Shown here in pieces: positions 33,301-38,600 of a stretch of 60,000 nt of DNA. Each line of letters begins with the position of its first letter. Within the stretch, counting starts at the first letter, position 1. A model generated the notes under the pieces. It saw only the letters and a program-made list of their open reading frames with translations. It made no database searches and was not told where the DNA came from. This DNA comes from Antedon mediterranea (taxonomy: Eukaryota > Echinodermata > Crinoidea > Comatulida > Antedonidae): positions 24,658,365 through 24,718,364 of the forward strand of contig NC_092678.1 in NCBI RefSeq assembly GCF_964355755.1. Direction: 5' to 3'. The position numbers and the translations under genes are program-made.

Positions 33301-35658
33301 TCTAGTATCTGAAAAAGTCTCTAAGTCTCCTGGGATAAAAGGTACTAGGAAAGCAATCGTTAAACCAAACCCACTCCATTCAGTTTTGTTATGATGTTAA
33401 ATCGAACCAGTATTATATTTGTGTTTTTTTTAATTTATATAATTATATACTTAAATAAGGTGTATTGTGATTATCATTTTAAAAGAACTTTATAGATTAG
33501 AGATGATGAGATTAGGTTAATTCCAATATCTGATAGATTAGACAGATAACCTGGTAATAACCTGTAAAAGCAATGAACTATGATACTTAAATTGTTGTTG
33601 TAGACACTGGTTCAATTCCAACATACAACAACAACGAAAAAGCCAATCAAACCTATTCTCAACCCTTCCCACTCTTACCCAATGACTCTACAGTAGTACC
33701 AACAGTTTTATTATAGCTCCATTTCTGACATTTATCATTTATCATTTATAAGAACTATTGTTATATAATGATTATAAAGTGTTTATTGTAATAATGTAGT
33801 AATTAATTGTTGTTGTAGACTCTGATTCAAATACAACACTATACAACAACAACAAAATAGCAATCAAACCCTTCTCCCTCTCCTCCTTACTTTATGACTC
33901 TAGTACAGAAAGTTTTATCATAGATATATTTCTGACATTTATCAAAGAATTATTGTTATCATGACTATAAACTGTTTATTGTAATAATGCAGTAATTAAT
34001 GTGATAAACCTATAAGAAATGGTACCGTTCTAAATTTATGTTTATCTGCATGGTTAGCCAAGTCCAGCGCTACACACATTATAATCCCTATGGATCCAGA
34101 GATCCGAGACTGTTGAAGATGTTTTTGGAAAAATTAAAAACAAAATTACGATTTAATACTTACAACAGCCATAAGGGTTAGGATGTAAAGCTGTAAGTTG
34201 TCGCCATGGTAATGATACATTTTTGTGTCTGCCACAACATTTACTTCTAAAAAACGTTCATAGGATATTGACCTTCTGTTTCTGATGTGGTTGTCTTCCT
34301 CTGTTTTGTTAACATCTTCACTTTTTCCTGCTCTGAAACACATGATACAATTTTAATAAGTTAATGAAAGGCTCACACTCGTGATTGTCAGCAATAATCT
34401 CAGTAAGGGCTGCTATATCCTACAAGTCGTCATTAATTAAGATGGTCATTTTTGTAAGCTATTAAGTAAATCCTTCCTCAATAAAGGATGACTGAAGGAC
34501 TGGACAACACTAGACAAGATATGAAGGAAGCAATTGCATTTCCTCTATTAACTTTTCAAAAGGTAAACTTAAATGGGACTTCAATCCAATAAACTGCTCA
34601 TAAAACCATTTATATATGTAAAATATCTAGGAAACAATTTTCAACAATTCACGCCTCTTATTACCAGGTGAACACCCATTCCTGACATCCCTGTGAAAGT
34701 TCAAAGTTAAATGAACCCCATTTTCCTTCCTTGTATGAATGTATATGTATGAATTTGAGGGTGAAAAGAAGAGTATGAAAATCAAATTTTATTTCCAATA
34801 TGCAAATTTCTTTACACAAATCAAATGTTTGCCCAAGTTTTGCCCTCAAGTTCTGTCTGGTTGCACATTTGTGTCACGAAACAATGAAATATTAGTCATG
34901 AATATGTATTAACATAAACAAAAACTTGCAATAGATGACATACGCACAAAAGCTTGTGATAGATGACATACGCACAAAAGCTTGTGATAGATTTGAACTA
35001 AAACTAACTGAAATAAAAGACCAGTGGAAAGCAGGCTTAACATTGATATAGAAATGTAGTTTGTAAACTAGTTGTCCAACTGATTAGCCTAGTAAAAGAA
35101 CAAGTTATGGCCAAGTATATGATAGCTTGGTCAAGGTATTTAACTGTTTGTTGTTGAGATAATTCATTCAACAAATCCTTAGGATTAGTGCAAGCCATTT
35201 TAAGCCTTGTTTTCATCCTTTAATCCGATTTTAATCTTGATAAAATTCTTCTACCACATAAAGCTACTGACAACCATTAGTTCATTTTGATTTCAATCTA
35301 TCGATGTTTTGACAATTTAATATTCTTAAAAATTAATTTAGGAACCATAACATAAGTTTTATGTTGAATTTGTTACAAATCTGTTTCAATTTTTATTTTC
35401 ATTTGAAATTGGTAACATATTAATTTAATGTCTTCTAAAGCTCTATCTACACTTTCAAACTTTTTGTGACAACATTTCTGATGTGCCCATATATACATGT
35501 TGATATTACTACAATATTTGGGCACATCACAAACTCAACTTACTTTTTTGCTAAAGTTTTCTGAAGTTTGTTAATCTGACTTGCAAATCCGCCAAGGCCA
35601 TCAACTAATTTTAAATCTTCGCTCTCAGAAGTTGAATCTAAATTTTCATCATCGTGAT
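111..35658 (-). CDS. ADAMTS9: ADAMTS9/20-type secreted metalloprotease (GON-1 class), 33 exons, both ends missing
   Basis: The product is predicted to be a secreted, zinc-dependent extracellular-matrix protease; family members cleave proteoglycans such as versican and aggrecan. Exons 5' to 3': 35658-35544, 34332-34164, 32726-32643, 31190-31078, 27070-27030, 26513-26408, 22294-22136, 19428-19290, 19017-18916, 18679-18470, 18205-18088, 17842-17706, 17383-17266, 17035-16928, 16569-16403, 16234-16111, 15325-15202, 14832-14619, 13584-13423, 12993-12829, 12539-12324, 12226-12059, 11810-11619, 11453-11310, 10864-10694, 6197-6033, 3392-3225, 2459-2274, 1820-1632, 1410-1269, 1174-991, 756-620, 301-111. 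Domain order is prodomain end, catalytic domain, disintegrin-like, TSP1-1, Cys-rich, spacer, TSP1-2 to 15, GON. Every junction has GT/AG and matching phase. About 1,640 codons are visible, against roughly 1,900 for vertebrate ADAMTS9. The count of 15 TSP1 plus GON separates it from other ADAMTS types. Orthology to ADAMTS9 rather than ADAMTS20 is not decidable here. Confidence 0.93.
620..756 (-). CDS. ADAMTS9: ADAMTS exon 32: GON domain, middle
   Basis: 45 codons: [20 protein letters not shown], then [18 protein letters not shown]. Matches 'CP..GSR..DCQC...AG.T.F.K.R.N...MQI' of GON. Entry phase 2, exit phase 1, donor GTGAGT. Confidence 0.94.
839..985. repeat. 15-bp degenerate minisatellite in the GON intron
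   Basis: About ten imperfect copies of a gttatcaagaatgtt-like unit. It ends six bases short of the donor of exon 31, so it is the first thing transcribed in that intron. An open frame across it is explained by the 15-bp period and is not evidence of a protein. Confidence 0.8.
991..1174 (-). CDS. ADAMTS9: ADAMTS exon 31: GON domain, first part
   Basis: 60 codons between split codons: [11 protein letters not shown], then [10 protein letters not shown] and NYSEIYSK. This matches the GON start (Cys, then 'VYC..MN' and 'FSEIY'). The GON domain occurs in the GON-1/ADAMTS9/20 lineage, where it has been tied to ER-to-Golgi transport as well as proteolysis. Entry phase 1, exit phase 2, donor GTAATA. 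Confidence 0.92.
1269..1410 (-). CDS. ADAMTS9: ADAMTS exon 30: TSP1 repeat 15 (last)
   Basis: 47 codons plus one base: [16 protein letters not shown], then [10 protein letters not shown]. It has no trailing WxxW, as expected for the last repeat. It leaves in phase 1, splitting a Cys codon with the GON exon. Donor GTAAGT. Confidence 0.93.
1500..1556 (-). mobile_element. SINE 3' tail fragment
   Basis: On the minus strand it reads CTGTTGGATGTATGTGAAAT followed by AAAAT repeats. It resembles the 3' end of the fuller SINE at 55359-55594. 5'-truncated. Confidence 0.5.
1632..1820 (-). CDS. ADAMTS9: ADAMTS exon 29: TSP1 repeat 14
   Basis: 63 codons: [35 protein letters not shown]. Phase 0-0, acceptor TTCAG, donor GTATAT. 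Confidence 0.93.
1891..2111. mobile_element. Short MITE with about 25-bp imperfect TIRs
   Basis: The ends are TACCGTGTATCTTCTGGTAT and, inverted, TACCGTATATCCTCTGGAAT. A terminal TA on each side is compatible with a mariner-type TA target. No ORF. It lies in the intron between TSP1-13 and TSP1-14. Confidence 0.6.
2274..2459 (-). CDS. ADAMTS9: ADAMTS exon 28: TSP1 repeat 13
   Basis: 62 codons: [28 protein letters not shown], then WVAGAWQE. Phase 0-0, acceptor AACAG, donor GTTGGT. Confidence 0.93.
3225..3392 (-). CDS. ADAMTS9: ADAMTS exon 27: TSP1 repeat 12
   Basis: 56 codons: [22 protein letters not shown], then WRTDSWTK. Phase 0-0, acceptor CCTAG, donor GTGTGT. Confidence 0.9.
3824..5798. 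repeat. 47-bp minisatellite, 42 copies, in the intron between TSP1 repeats 11 and 12
   Basis: The unit starts TGCAGACTGACATTTGTACC and ends GCGGTTTAAATGC. The array length of 1,975 bp equals 42.0 units with essentially no indels. Only a few positions vary: g/a in ttgta, a/g in ttaagcgg, and c/g or g/c at the junction. Variant order shows an internal duplication: units 7-20 match units 26-39. 47 is not a multiple of three and each unit contains TAG and TAA, so it cannot be read through in any frame. Confidence 0.97.
6033..6197 (-). CDS. ADAMTS9: ADAMTS exon 26: TSP1 repeat 11
   Basis: 55 codons: [22 protein letters not shown], then WETGPWSQ. Phase 0-0, acceptor GACAG, donor GTAAAA. It lies between the 47-bp minisatellite and the first 63-67 bp repeat array. 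Confidence 0.92.
6300..6710 (+). repeat. Dispersed repeat A: array of a 63-67 bp unit
   Basis: Begins with a conserved flank (ctggctgt...ttttgatttagctttt). It then has about five units containing gtatctccattgagatccag and cacagcattgtcatttttca, and ends with a ttcagtaatttgcct flank. Same family as 9770-10135 (inverted) and 13018-13335. An inverted unit near its left end makes the hairpin at 6438-6502. Confidence 0.85.
6438..6502. repeat. 28-bp inverted repeat, 9-nt loop
   Basis: Arms 6438-6465 and 6475-6502 are complementary at 27 of 28 positions, around the loop agatccagc. It arose from one array unit in opposite orientation next to another. Confidence 0.9.
7155..7250 (+). repeat. Single-unit relic of the dispersed repeat
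   Basis: Has the same left flank (ttttgatttagcttt), gtatctcc, then agcattgtaattattttcag and a ctgcctttg right flank, with most of the unit missing. It shows that the flanks and the unit travel together. Confidence 0.55.
7251..8836. other. Intronic sequence without recognised feature
   Basis: AT-rich intron between TSP1 repeats 10 and 11. I see no exon with a CSxxCG pattern, no RNA gene and no clear mobile element. Confidence 0.5.
8837..9020. repeat. 61-bp tandem repeat, 3 copies
   Basis: The unit starts cttacagacctcttaggcta and ends aattaatttag. Three copies at 8837, 8898 and 8959 are nearly identical. Confidence 0.95.
9770..10135 (-). repeat. Dispersed repeat B: inverted array of the 63-67 bp unit
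   Basis: Five units in opposite orientation to 6300-6710 and 13018-13335 (caatgctgtgggtatcagtg, ggctggatctcaatggagat). Family flanks are on both sides, including aaatctaaatcaaaacaata and acagccagaaag at the right. Confidence 0.87.
10444..10533. repeat. 46-bp tandem duplication
   Basis: Two copies of cattaggatgtattta followed by ccaatcagcacacatg. Confidence 0.85.
10694..10864 (-). CDS. ADAMTS9: ADAMTS exon 25: TSP1 repeat 10
   Basis: 57 codons: [22 protein letters not shown], then WRRDPWSS. Phase 0-0, acceptor TTTCAG, donor GTAGGA. Not a stand-alone ORF; found from motif and frame. Confidence 0.92.
11050..11126 (+). mobile_element. SINE 3' end, 5'-truncated
   Basis: Ends ctctctgttggatgcatatg, then aaataaaaaataaaaag. 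This is the tail of the SINE seen whole at 55359-55594, on the opposite strand. Confidence 0.65.
11310..11453 (-). CDS. ADAMTS9: ADAMTS exon 24: TSP1 repeat 9
   Basis: 48 codons: [22 protein letters not shown], then WNYGEWGE. The shortest single-repeat exon. Phase 0-0, acceptor AAG preceded by TTTCTC, donor GTAAAA. Confidence 0.92.
11619..11810 (-). CDS. ADAMTS9: ADAMTS exon 23: TSP1 repeat 8
   Basis: 64 codons: [22 protein letters not shown], then QWRTAPWGE. Phase 0-0, donor GTACGT. Confidence 0.93.
12059..12226 (-). CDS. ADAMTS9: ADAMTS exon 22: TSP1 repeat 7
   Basis: 56 codons: [16 protein letters not shown], then [16 protein letters not shown]. Phase 0-0, donor GTGAGT. Confidence 0.94.
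12324..12539 (-). CDS. ADAMTS9: ADAMTS exon 21: TSP1 repeat 6 with a longer linker
   Basis: 72 codons, the longest of the single-repeat exons: [31 protein letters not shown], then WRTGGWTS. The extra Thr- and Val-rich linker lies between the last Cys and the next WxxW. Phase 0-0, donor GTAAGT. Confidence 0.93.
12829..12993 (-). CDS. ADAMTS9: ADAMTS exon 20: TSP1 repeat 5
   Basis: 55 codons: [16 protein letters not shown], then [16 protein letters not shown]. Phase 0-0, acceptor TTGCAG, donor GTAAGC. Confidence 0.94.
13018..13335 (+). repeat. Dispersed repeat C: array of the 63-67 bp unit
   Basis: Starts ttgttttgatttagctttt, then about five units of gtatctccattgagatccag and its continuation, ending ttcagttatttgga. 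Same orientation as repeat A, inverted to repeat B. Confidence 0.87.
13423..13584 (-). CDS. ADAMTS9: ADAMTS exon 19: TSP1 repeat 4
   Basis: 54 codons: [16 protein letters not shown], then [16 protein letters not shown]. CSxTCG fits the O-fucosylation consensus. Phase 0-0, donor GTAAGT. Confidence 0.93.
13740..14130. other. A-rich low-complexity intron with gtggaaaacccc repeats
   Basis: The plus strand is purine-rich with few T. The motif gtggaaaaccccaa recurs between 13858 and 13962, including an inverted pair (aaaatcccattt and aagtgggatttt). No coding signal. Confidence 0.5.
14619..14832 (-). CDS. ADAMTS9: ADAMTS exon 18: TSP1 repeat 3 and the Trp strand of repeat 4
   Basis: 71 codons: [20 protein letters not shown], then [19 protein letters not shown]. 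From here on, each exon starts at the CSxxCG of one repeat and ends with the W-x-x-W strand of the next. Entry phase 2, exit phase 0, donor GTAGGC. Confidence 0.92.
15023..15150. mobile_element. MITE (AGCTCTGTCTACAC family), copy a
   Basis: Left end agctctctctacactatcaa, right end tttgatagtgtagacaaggct, flanked by TTA on both sides (15020-15022 and 15151-15153). Interior agtgtgatg and gatatgccca are shared with the other copies. Confidence 0.8.
15202..15325 (-). CDS. ADAMTS9: ADAMTS exon 17: remainder of TSP1 repeat 2
   Basis: 40 codons: [12 protein letters not shown], then [10 protein letters not shown] and NCNSKCTL. Completes the six-cysteine pattern of TSP1-2. Entry phase 1, exit phase 2, donor GTATGA. 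Confidence 0.88.
16111..16234 (-). CDS. ADAMTS9: ADAMTS exon 16: spacer end and start of TSP1 repeat 2
   Basis: 41 codons plus one base: spacer C-terminus ([10 protein letters not shown]), then [17 protein letters not shown], the beginning of TSP1-2. Entry phase 0, exit phase 1 (split Gly), donor GTAAGT. Confidence 0.9.
16403..16569 (-). CDS. ADAMTS9: ADAMTS exon 15: spacer domain, middle
   Basis: 55 codons: [10 protein letters not shown], then [12 protein letters not shown] and [12 protein letters not shown]. Matches the spacer 'LNG...I......G..F.YSG' pattern. Entry phase 1, exit phase 0, donor GTAAGT. Confidence 0.9.
16650..16806. mobile_element. 157-bp MITE with about 20-bp TIRs
   Basis: The left end cagtccactctcccaatac and the inverted right end cagtcaactctcccaattc match at nearly all positions. 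Internal copies of tctgg/ccaga lie near each end. Located in the spacer-domain intron. Confidence 0.65.
16928..17035 (-). CDS. ADAMTS9: ADAMTS exon 14: spacer domain, first part
   Basis: 35 codons: [20 protein letters not shown], then MDDEIYL. The 'PAGA..L.I.Q' segment is typical of the cysteine-free ADAMTS spacer. Entry and exit phase 1, donor GTAAGT. Confidence 0.9.
17065..17176. repeat. 112-bp direct repeat, copy 1 (downstream of exon 13)
   Basis: About 97% identical to 17447-17558, same length, same orientation; only about three substitutions. Confidence 0.95.
17266..17383 (-). CDS. ADAMTS9: ADAMTS exon 13: end of Cys-rich domain
   Basis: 39 codons plus one base: [10 protein letters not shown], then [13 protein letters not shown], one of the most conserved ADAMTS blocks. 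Entry phase 0, exit phase 1, donor GTAAGT. Both flanking introns carry a direct copy of the same 112-bp sequence (17065-17176 and 17447-17558). Confidence 0.95.
17447..17558. repeat. 112-bp direct repeat, copy 2 (upstream of exon 13)
   Basis: Partner of 17065-17176. Contains agacgtttatatggcctgct and the following tattgggaataatggcatat. Confidence 0.95.
17706..17842 (-). CDS. ADAMTS9: ADAMTS exon 12: Cys-rich domain
   Basis: 45 codons: [12 protein letters not shown], then [19 protein letters not shown]. The six cysteines are in the family spacing. Acceptor TTTTAG, donor GTTAGT (weaker than neighbours), entry phase 1, exit phase 0. Confidence 0.92.
17873..18016. mobile_element. MITE (AGCTCTGTCTACAC family), copy b, left end degraded
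   Basis: The right end gattgatagtgtagacagagct is intact and the interior atatcactaccatattt is shared with the family. The left TIR is barely recognisable next to exon 12. Confidence 0.7.
18088..18205 (-). CDS. ADAMTS9: ADAMTS exon 11: Cys-rich domain
   Basis: 39 codons plus one base: [14 protein letters not shown], then [10 protein letters not shown] chose the GTAAGT donor at 18087 over GTAGTA four bases upstream in the transcript sense, because it gives YTGI and is closer to consensus; both keep the frame. Entry phase 0, exit phase 1. Confidence 0.9.
18470..18679 (-). CDS. ADAMTS9: ADAMTS exon 10: end of disintegrin-like domain and TSP1 repeat 1
   Basis: 70 codons: WCDQGRCV closes the disintegrin-like module. 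[20 protein letters not shown] begins the central TSP1 repeat, followed by [15 protein letters not shown]. This is the longer, family-specific first TSP1. Phase 0 at both ends, donor GTATGT. Confidence 0.95.
18724..18860. mobile_element. MITE (AGCTCTGTCTACAC family), copy c
   Basis: Left end agctctgtctacgctatcaa, right end gaagacagagct, flanked by TAA on both sides (18721-18723 and 18861-18863). A T-run replaces part of the middle. Confidence 0.8.
18916..19017 (-). CDS. ADAMTS9: ADAMTS exon 9: disintegrin-like domain, second half
   Basis: 34 codons: CDKLWCTVG, then [10 protein letters not shown], the hallmark 'LWC...AWADGTPC' of ADAMTS proteins. Phase 0 at both ends, acceptor TTAG, donor GTAAGA. 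Confidence 0.93.
19290..19428 (-). CDS. ADAMTS9: ADAMTS exon 8: disintegrin-like domain, first half
   Basis: 46 codons: [11 protein letters not shown], then [19 protein letters not shown]. The cysteine spacing fits the ADAMTS disintegrin-like module, which acts as an exosite support and not as an integrin ligand. Entry phase 2, exit phase 0, donor GTAAGT. Confidence 0.92.
19948..20035. repeat. 22-bp tandem repeat, 4 copies
   Basis: Four identical copies of tgatcactaaatgggcatag followed by at. Confidence 0.95.
22136..22294 (-). CDS. ADAMTS9: ADAMTS exon 7: third zinc His, Met-turn, start of disintegrin-like domain
   Basis: Completes the HELGHVFNLPHDD zinc motif across the splice, then reads [10 protein letters not shown] (the methionine turn under the active site), [16 protein letters not shown]. 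Acceptor TTTCAG after a T-run, donor GTAAGT, entry phase 2, exit phase 2. Confidence 0.95.
22295..24874. other. Long catalytic-domain intron, left part
   Basis: AT-rich sequence with no exon-like frame. At 23400-23460 a tgtgcgctatataaatctat plus tattattatt end resembles a SINE 3' tail, but no head is recognisable. Confidence 0.4.
24877..25275. repeat. 30-bp minisatellite, 13 copies
   Basis: The unit is ggattaatggaatagatccc followed by tagtagagat. Because 30 is divisible by three, a decapeptide-repeat ORF runs through it on the minus strand. It lies inside an intron and shows no sign of being a gene. Confidence 0.95.
26135..26446 (-). repeat. 46-47 bp tandem repeat derived from the end of the zinc-site exon and its splice donor
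   Basis: Six intronic copies plus the real exon end, spaced 46, 46, 47, 46, 47 and 47 bp. Each copy contains the coding sequence for [10 protein letters not shown] plus the donor, then restarts at TTAGTTCAGC. Most are degenerate. The copy at 26253-26299 keeps a perfect GTAAGT and would encode HKLGH, with catalytic Glu replaced by Lys. The copy at 26161-26206 keeps GTAAGT and would encode HELGN. Confidence 0.93.
26408..26513 (-). CDS. ADAMTS9: ADAMTS exon 6: zinc-binding active-site helix
   Basis: 34 codons containing [15 protein letters not shown] and [10 protein letters not shown]. The two His of HELGH bind zinc and the Glu is the catalytic base. The exon ends inside the Val codon; its final A comes from exon 7. 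The donor is GTAAGT. The last 40 or so coding bases plus the donor are tandemly copied in the downstream intron (26135-26446). Confidence 0.95.
27030..27070 (-). CDS. ADAMTS9: ADAMTS exon 5: 41-nt small exon of the catalytic domain
   Basis: Thirteen full codons, [13 protein letters not shown], flanked by a split Arg and a split Gly codon. It corresponds to the 'DICR...C.TLGLAELGT' block of the family. Acceptor TTTCAG, donor GTAAAA, entry phase 2, exit phase 1. Too short for routine ORF detection; found by continuity with exons 4 and 6. Confidence 0.9.
27071..28577. other. Very AT-rich intron, no gene
   Basis: 27120-27900 is dominated by ttaaataaat-type sequence. At 27900-28000 there is a possible retroelement tail ending in attgattgattgat. 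A run of 14 G is at 28252-28265. No exon-like frame between catalytic exons 4 and 5. Confidence 0.45.
28578..28727. mobile_element. MITE (AGCTCTGTCTACAC family), copy d, best preserved
   Basis: TIRs agctctgtctacactatcaa / ttgatagtgtagacagagct are perfect inverted repeats over at least 20 bp. Left flank is TAA; the right flank is CCG, so the target duplication is not intact. Confidence 0.87.
29995..30270. repeat. Imperfect tandem duplication of about 130 bp
   Basis: The block gagagagagtaaaaag ... aaggagaat ... gaggatttattctaaaccta occurs twice. Confidence 0.7.
31078..31190 (-). CDS. ADAMTS9: ADAMTS exon 4: catalytic domain
   Basis: 37 codons plus two bases, containing LNKFCEWQ and HDTAVLLTR, matching the conserved 'FC.WQ' and 'D.A.LLTR' blocks of ADAMTS catalytic domains. 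Acceptor CTCAG, donor GTCAGT, entry phase 0, exit phase 2. The AG at its end joins the first G of exon 5 to make Arg. Confidence 0.92.
31730..32010. mobile_element. Possible MITE-like element with internal inverted repeat
   Basis: acaaataatgaatgttt (31751-31767) is exactly inverted as aaacattcattatttgt (31831-31847), followed by tatataacatcta and, 120 bp later, ataggtgttatataatg. Its ends cannot be fixed. Confidence 0.4.
32643..32726 (-). CDS. ADAMTS9: ADAMTS exon 3: catalytic domain
   Basis: 28 codons reading [20 protein letters not shown] and onward, the ADAMTS 'R..HP.IGN.INIVVVKL' segment. Acceptor TTACAG, donor GTAAGT, phase 0 at both ends. Confidence 0.92.
33590..34003. repeat. About 215-bp tandem duplication
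   Basis: Copies begin at 33590 and 33806 with aattgttgttgtagac and end in gtttattgtaataatg(c/t)agtaatta. Each contains a small palindrome (gttgttgtag...acaacaac). Confidence 0.85.
34164..34332 (-). CDS. ADAMTS9: ADAMTS exon 2: furin cleavage site and start of catalytic domain
   Basis: 56 codons. The sequence [20 protein letters not shown] holds the RNRR motif expected for proprotein-convertase removal of the prodomain, followed by the conserved start of the reprolysin-type catalytic domain ([10 protein letters not shown]). Acceptor TTTCAG, donor GTAAGT, entry phase 2, exit phase 0. Confidence 0.93.
34924..34988. repeat. 30-bp tandem duplication
   Basis: gatagatgacatacgcacaa plus aagcttgtgatagatgacatacgcac repeats directly. 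Confidence 0.85.
35439..35533. mobile_element. MITE (AGCTCTGTCTACAC family), copy e, right-truncated beside a splice donor
   Basis: TAA-flanked left end agctctatctacactttcaa, interior gatgtgcccatatata and gggcacatcac. The right TIR is missing and homology stops about 10 bases from the exon 1 donor. Confidence 0.65.
35544..35658 (-). CDS. ADAMTS9: ADAMTS exon 1 (first visible): prodomain, C-terminal part
   Basis: The acceptor is a T-run followed by AG and the donor is GTAAGT. It enters in phase 1 (two bases, then a His-Asp-Asp codon run) and leaves in phase 2, joining exon 2. The 37 codons are acidic, then contain [10 protein letters not shown] and an amphipathic lysine-rich stretch ending LQKTLAK. 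There is little family signature, so the assignment rests on phase and position upstream of the furin-site exon. A truncated MITE begins about 11 bases into the downstream intron. Confidence 0.72.
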
Positions 35659-38600
35659 CTAAAAAAACAAATTAAAAAAATGTATGCATAAATAATAATG
35701 GTAGTCTTATATAGCGCTTATCCAAAATAAATTTTCTCTAAAGCGCTATGACCACAAGGCTCGAAACAAGGTAGAAATTACGTCATTTCATATGCTAGGC
35801 AAAAGAGATGGGTTTTCAGTAATTGTTTAAAGATGTCAATATAATTGGCATTCTACTAAGCGCTTTATACACAAAAATGATCCATAAAATATCTTAAGAT
35901 TGGTAAAAAAACAAAATAGGAAGAAACATTAGGAACAGGCATACTATATCGGAAGGTAGTCATGGGTGCATTCTATGGGAATAGACACCTCTTCCTCAGC
36001 TTTTTATAAGTACATGCCTGGATCCACTTTAAGTACCCCTTTCTTATCCTGATGTTAGCATACCCCTACAATGACTGCAACATATGATATATATAATATA
36101 ATATTATGACTGAAATCATTGAAAAGGAAGGGAAAGGTCAAGGGTAAGCTCATTTGGGAACGTCAAATTCATGTCCCCTGGCGCAACTAACAACAGGCTG
36201 TATTTTGTATTCAACTGTACCACCATAAATCAACCTGATAGATTTTAAAATTATGCTCTAATAAAGTATATAGCATTGTTTGTATAATAATAATGCATTG
36301 TCCTTGCAATCATTAGGGAATGTTAGTAATATGAGCCAAATGTAACTTGATCTCATAAGCTATATAAAAATTACATTAATGTGTTTATGATTTGTGAATG
36401 TTTATTATGCTAATGAATGAGGTTGTTGAAAGGCAAAACTGTTCCACAGTTCTTTCCATTCTTGTCGCTTATCCTTTCCCCTAAACAATATTAATCATTT
36501 GAACAACTTTCTCAAAACAAGAAATTAAAAACTTTCCCAATAATACAACTTATGTATCTAATTGTTTTACTGAAAAAAATGTGGCGTATTTGATTAGGAA
36601 CTTCAACATTAAGTTTGTTTTTTTAATTTAATTTAGTTATAGAGAAATTAGTTCCAGACATTAAACGAACAAGCTAGTTTTCTTTCCTGTTAAGCAAAAA
36701 GATTTGATTAGATTTTGATGATTTGAATTCATTTTGAAAAACAAATTCATAACATTTCTACTGAAATTAATGACAAATATCATATATTAGTAGCATAGTA
36801 GTATACTGCCTATATAAGAAATATTTGTTTGTGATTAAATGTATGAAATCACAACACAATTATAGAATGTTCATTTAATTGGATCAAGGCTTTATCTAGA
36901 CCTTCACTACAGTTCTTTACATAATAAGCAAATATCATTCAATATAACTTGTTATTAAGCAGATTAAACTAGTCAAACAAATGAACACATTTCAAAGAAT
37001 TAAGAAAAAGCCTTGATTCATACTATAACTGTTTACAATTCTGGAAAAGTCTTTCAATTTATTAAAACATGGTTAATTGTATTTAGTGTTTTATTCTATA
37101 GATTTAAGACACTCAACATTATGTGGTCAATCTTGCCCTGTGGGGACTATCAGGGCCAAGGTTAGTGAGAGGAAACATGAAATTGCTAAAAGAATTATAA
37201 CAAAACTGTTTTTAGAAACCCACAAACTCTGGCCGAGGTTTGACAGAATTTTGAAATTGCCCAAATTGACAGAATTTAAAACTTGCCCAAATTGACAGAA
37301 ATTTGAACTTTCCCAAATGAAAAGGCAAAAGCTGAAAACAGTGGTCTCCAAAATAGATTTTGATTTCATTTTGTTTGTTGGCTATGCATATTTAAAGATC
37401 GAGAAAAGTAATAAAAATAGTTAATCACAAAAAAGGTTGTGTATGATAACCAAAAAATAAGTTTAAAAACAAACTTTCAGTTAATAATTAATAAAAGCCA
37501 GTCTACCTTGCAACTACAGCATTAGTATTATGGCGCCTAAGTATTGGCATTAGTGAAGTTTCCAACACAGTTGAATAGTTGAACTTAGTCTGACCTTGAG
37601 GTACCTATACAAAATAGTGCATGCCTTATGAAATAGAAGCTGGCTTAATTCAAGATCAGGGTGATAATGCCTTGATCAGGGTTAACTTTCATACAAGCTT
37701 CCTATACAACACTACAGTAGACGTATATATACGAGATATTATCAGAAACACTCATGTAATGATTCAAGATTTTCAGGTGACAACACATCTATTAAATAAA
37801 ACTTAATTCATGGTGTTGTTATTTTCAATGTCAATGGAATATTGACAATGACACGAGGAAAATATCCGACAATGAGTTTGTGTTAATTAATAATTTGTTG
37901 TTAATACTCATAATTAGTTTCTTTCTCTGCATAACAGGATAATTATAACTGTACCATCAGATTCCCATGATTTAAGATGAAATGTTGCATTCTACCAGGG
38001 TGATTTATATAAATGATCAAATCAGGTACATTATTGTTGATGACTCAATTTGGTGCCATGAGCATTTTGTTGATGGAGACTAGCGCATATAAGTTTATTG
38101 TCATAAGTTGACATACATTTGGAACAAACATGTTTTTTAAATTTGCATCGTTCCCTGACCCTAGTATAGTATGCTAACATGATGAAAGTTGCAACCCTAC
38201 TCTTGAAGACACTGTTGGATGTTTGCTGAGTTTGAATGGCATCTCACAAGAGATGACATCACTAATGATTTAAAGTCCAATGTAACCTAGCCCTAAAGAT
38301 AGGAGCCTAAAGGCTTCAAACATTTCGAACAAAAAACAAATTCCAACGTTACGAGAAAGGACCGATCAAATGTTTCTAAAAAACATCAACATAGAAGAAT
38401 TCCAATGTTACAAGCCCTCAGGATGCGGGCTTAAGACACAATCCAGCCTAAAGGTGTGCACATCAAAAGTACCAAAAACCAGGGCTTCAAAGGGCACACA
38501 TCAAAAGTGCCAAAAACATCAACAAAATGAAATTCCATTGTTGTGATCATACAAGAAAGCACCCAGCCTAAAGGCACACAAACTTTTTATACATTTTTTC

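Noticed and set aside
37077-37369. ORFs on both strands near 37.1-37.4 kb
   Set aside because: No family motif, no splice support, and a short internal repeat (cccaaattgacagaattt) explains part of the frame.
37621-37806. 61-codon plus-strand ORF
   Set aside because: Wrong strand for the prodomain, no motif, no neighbouring exon.
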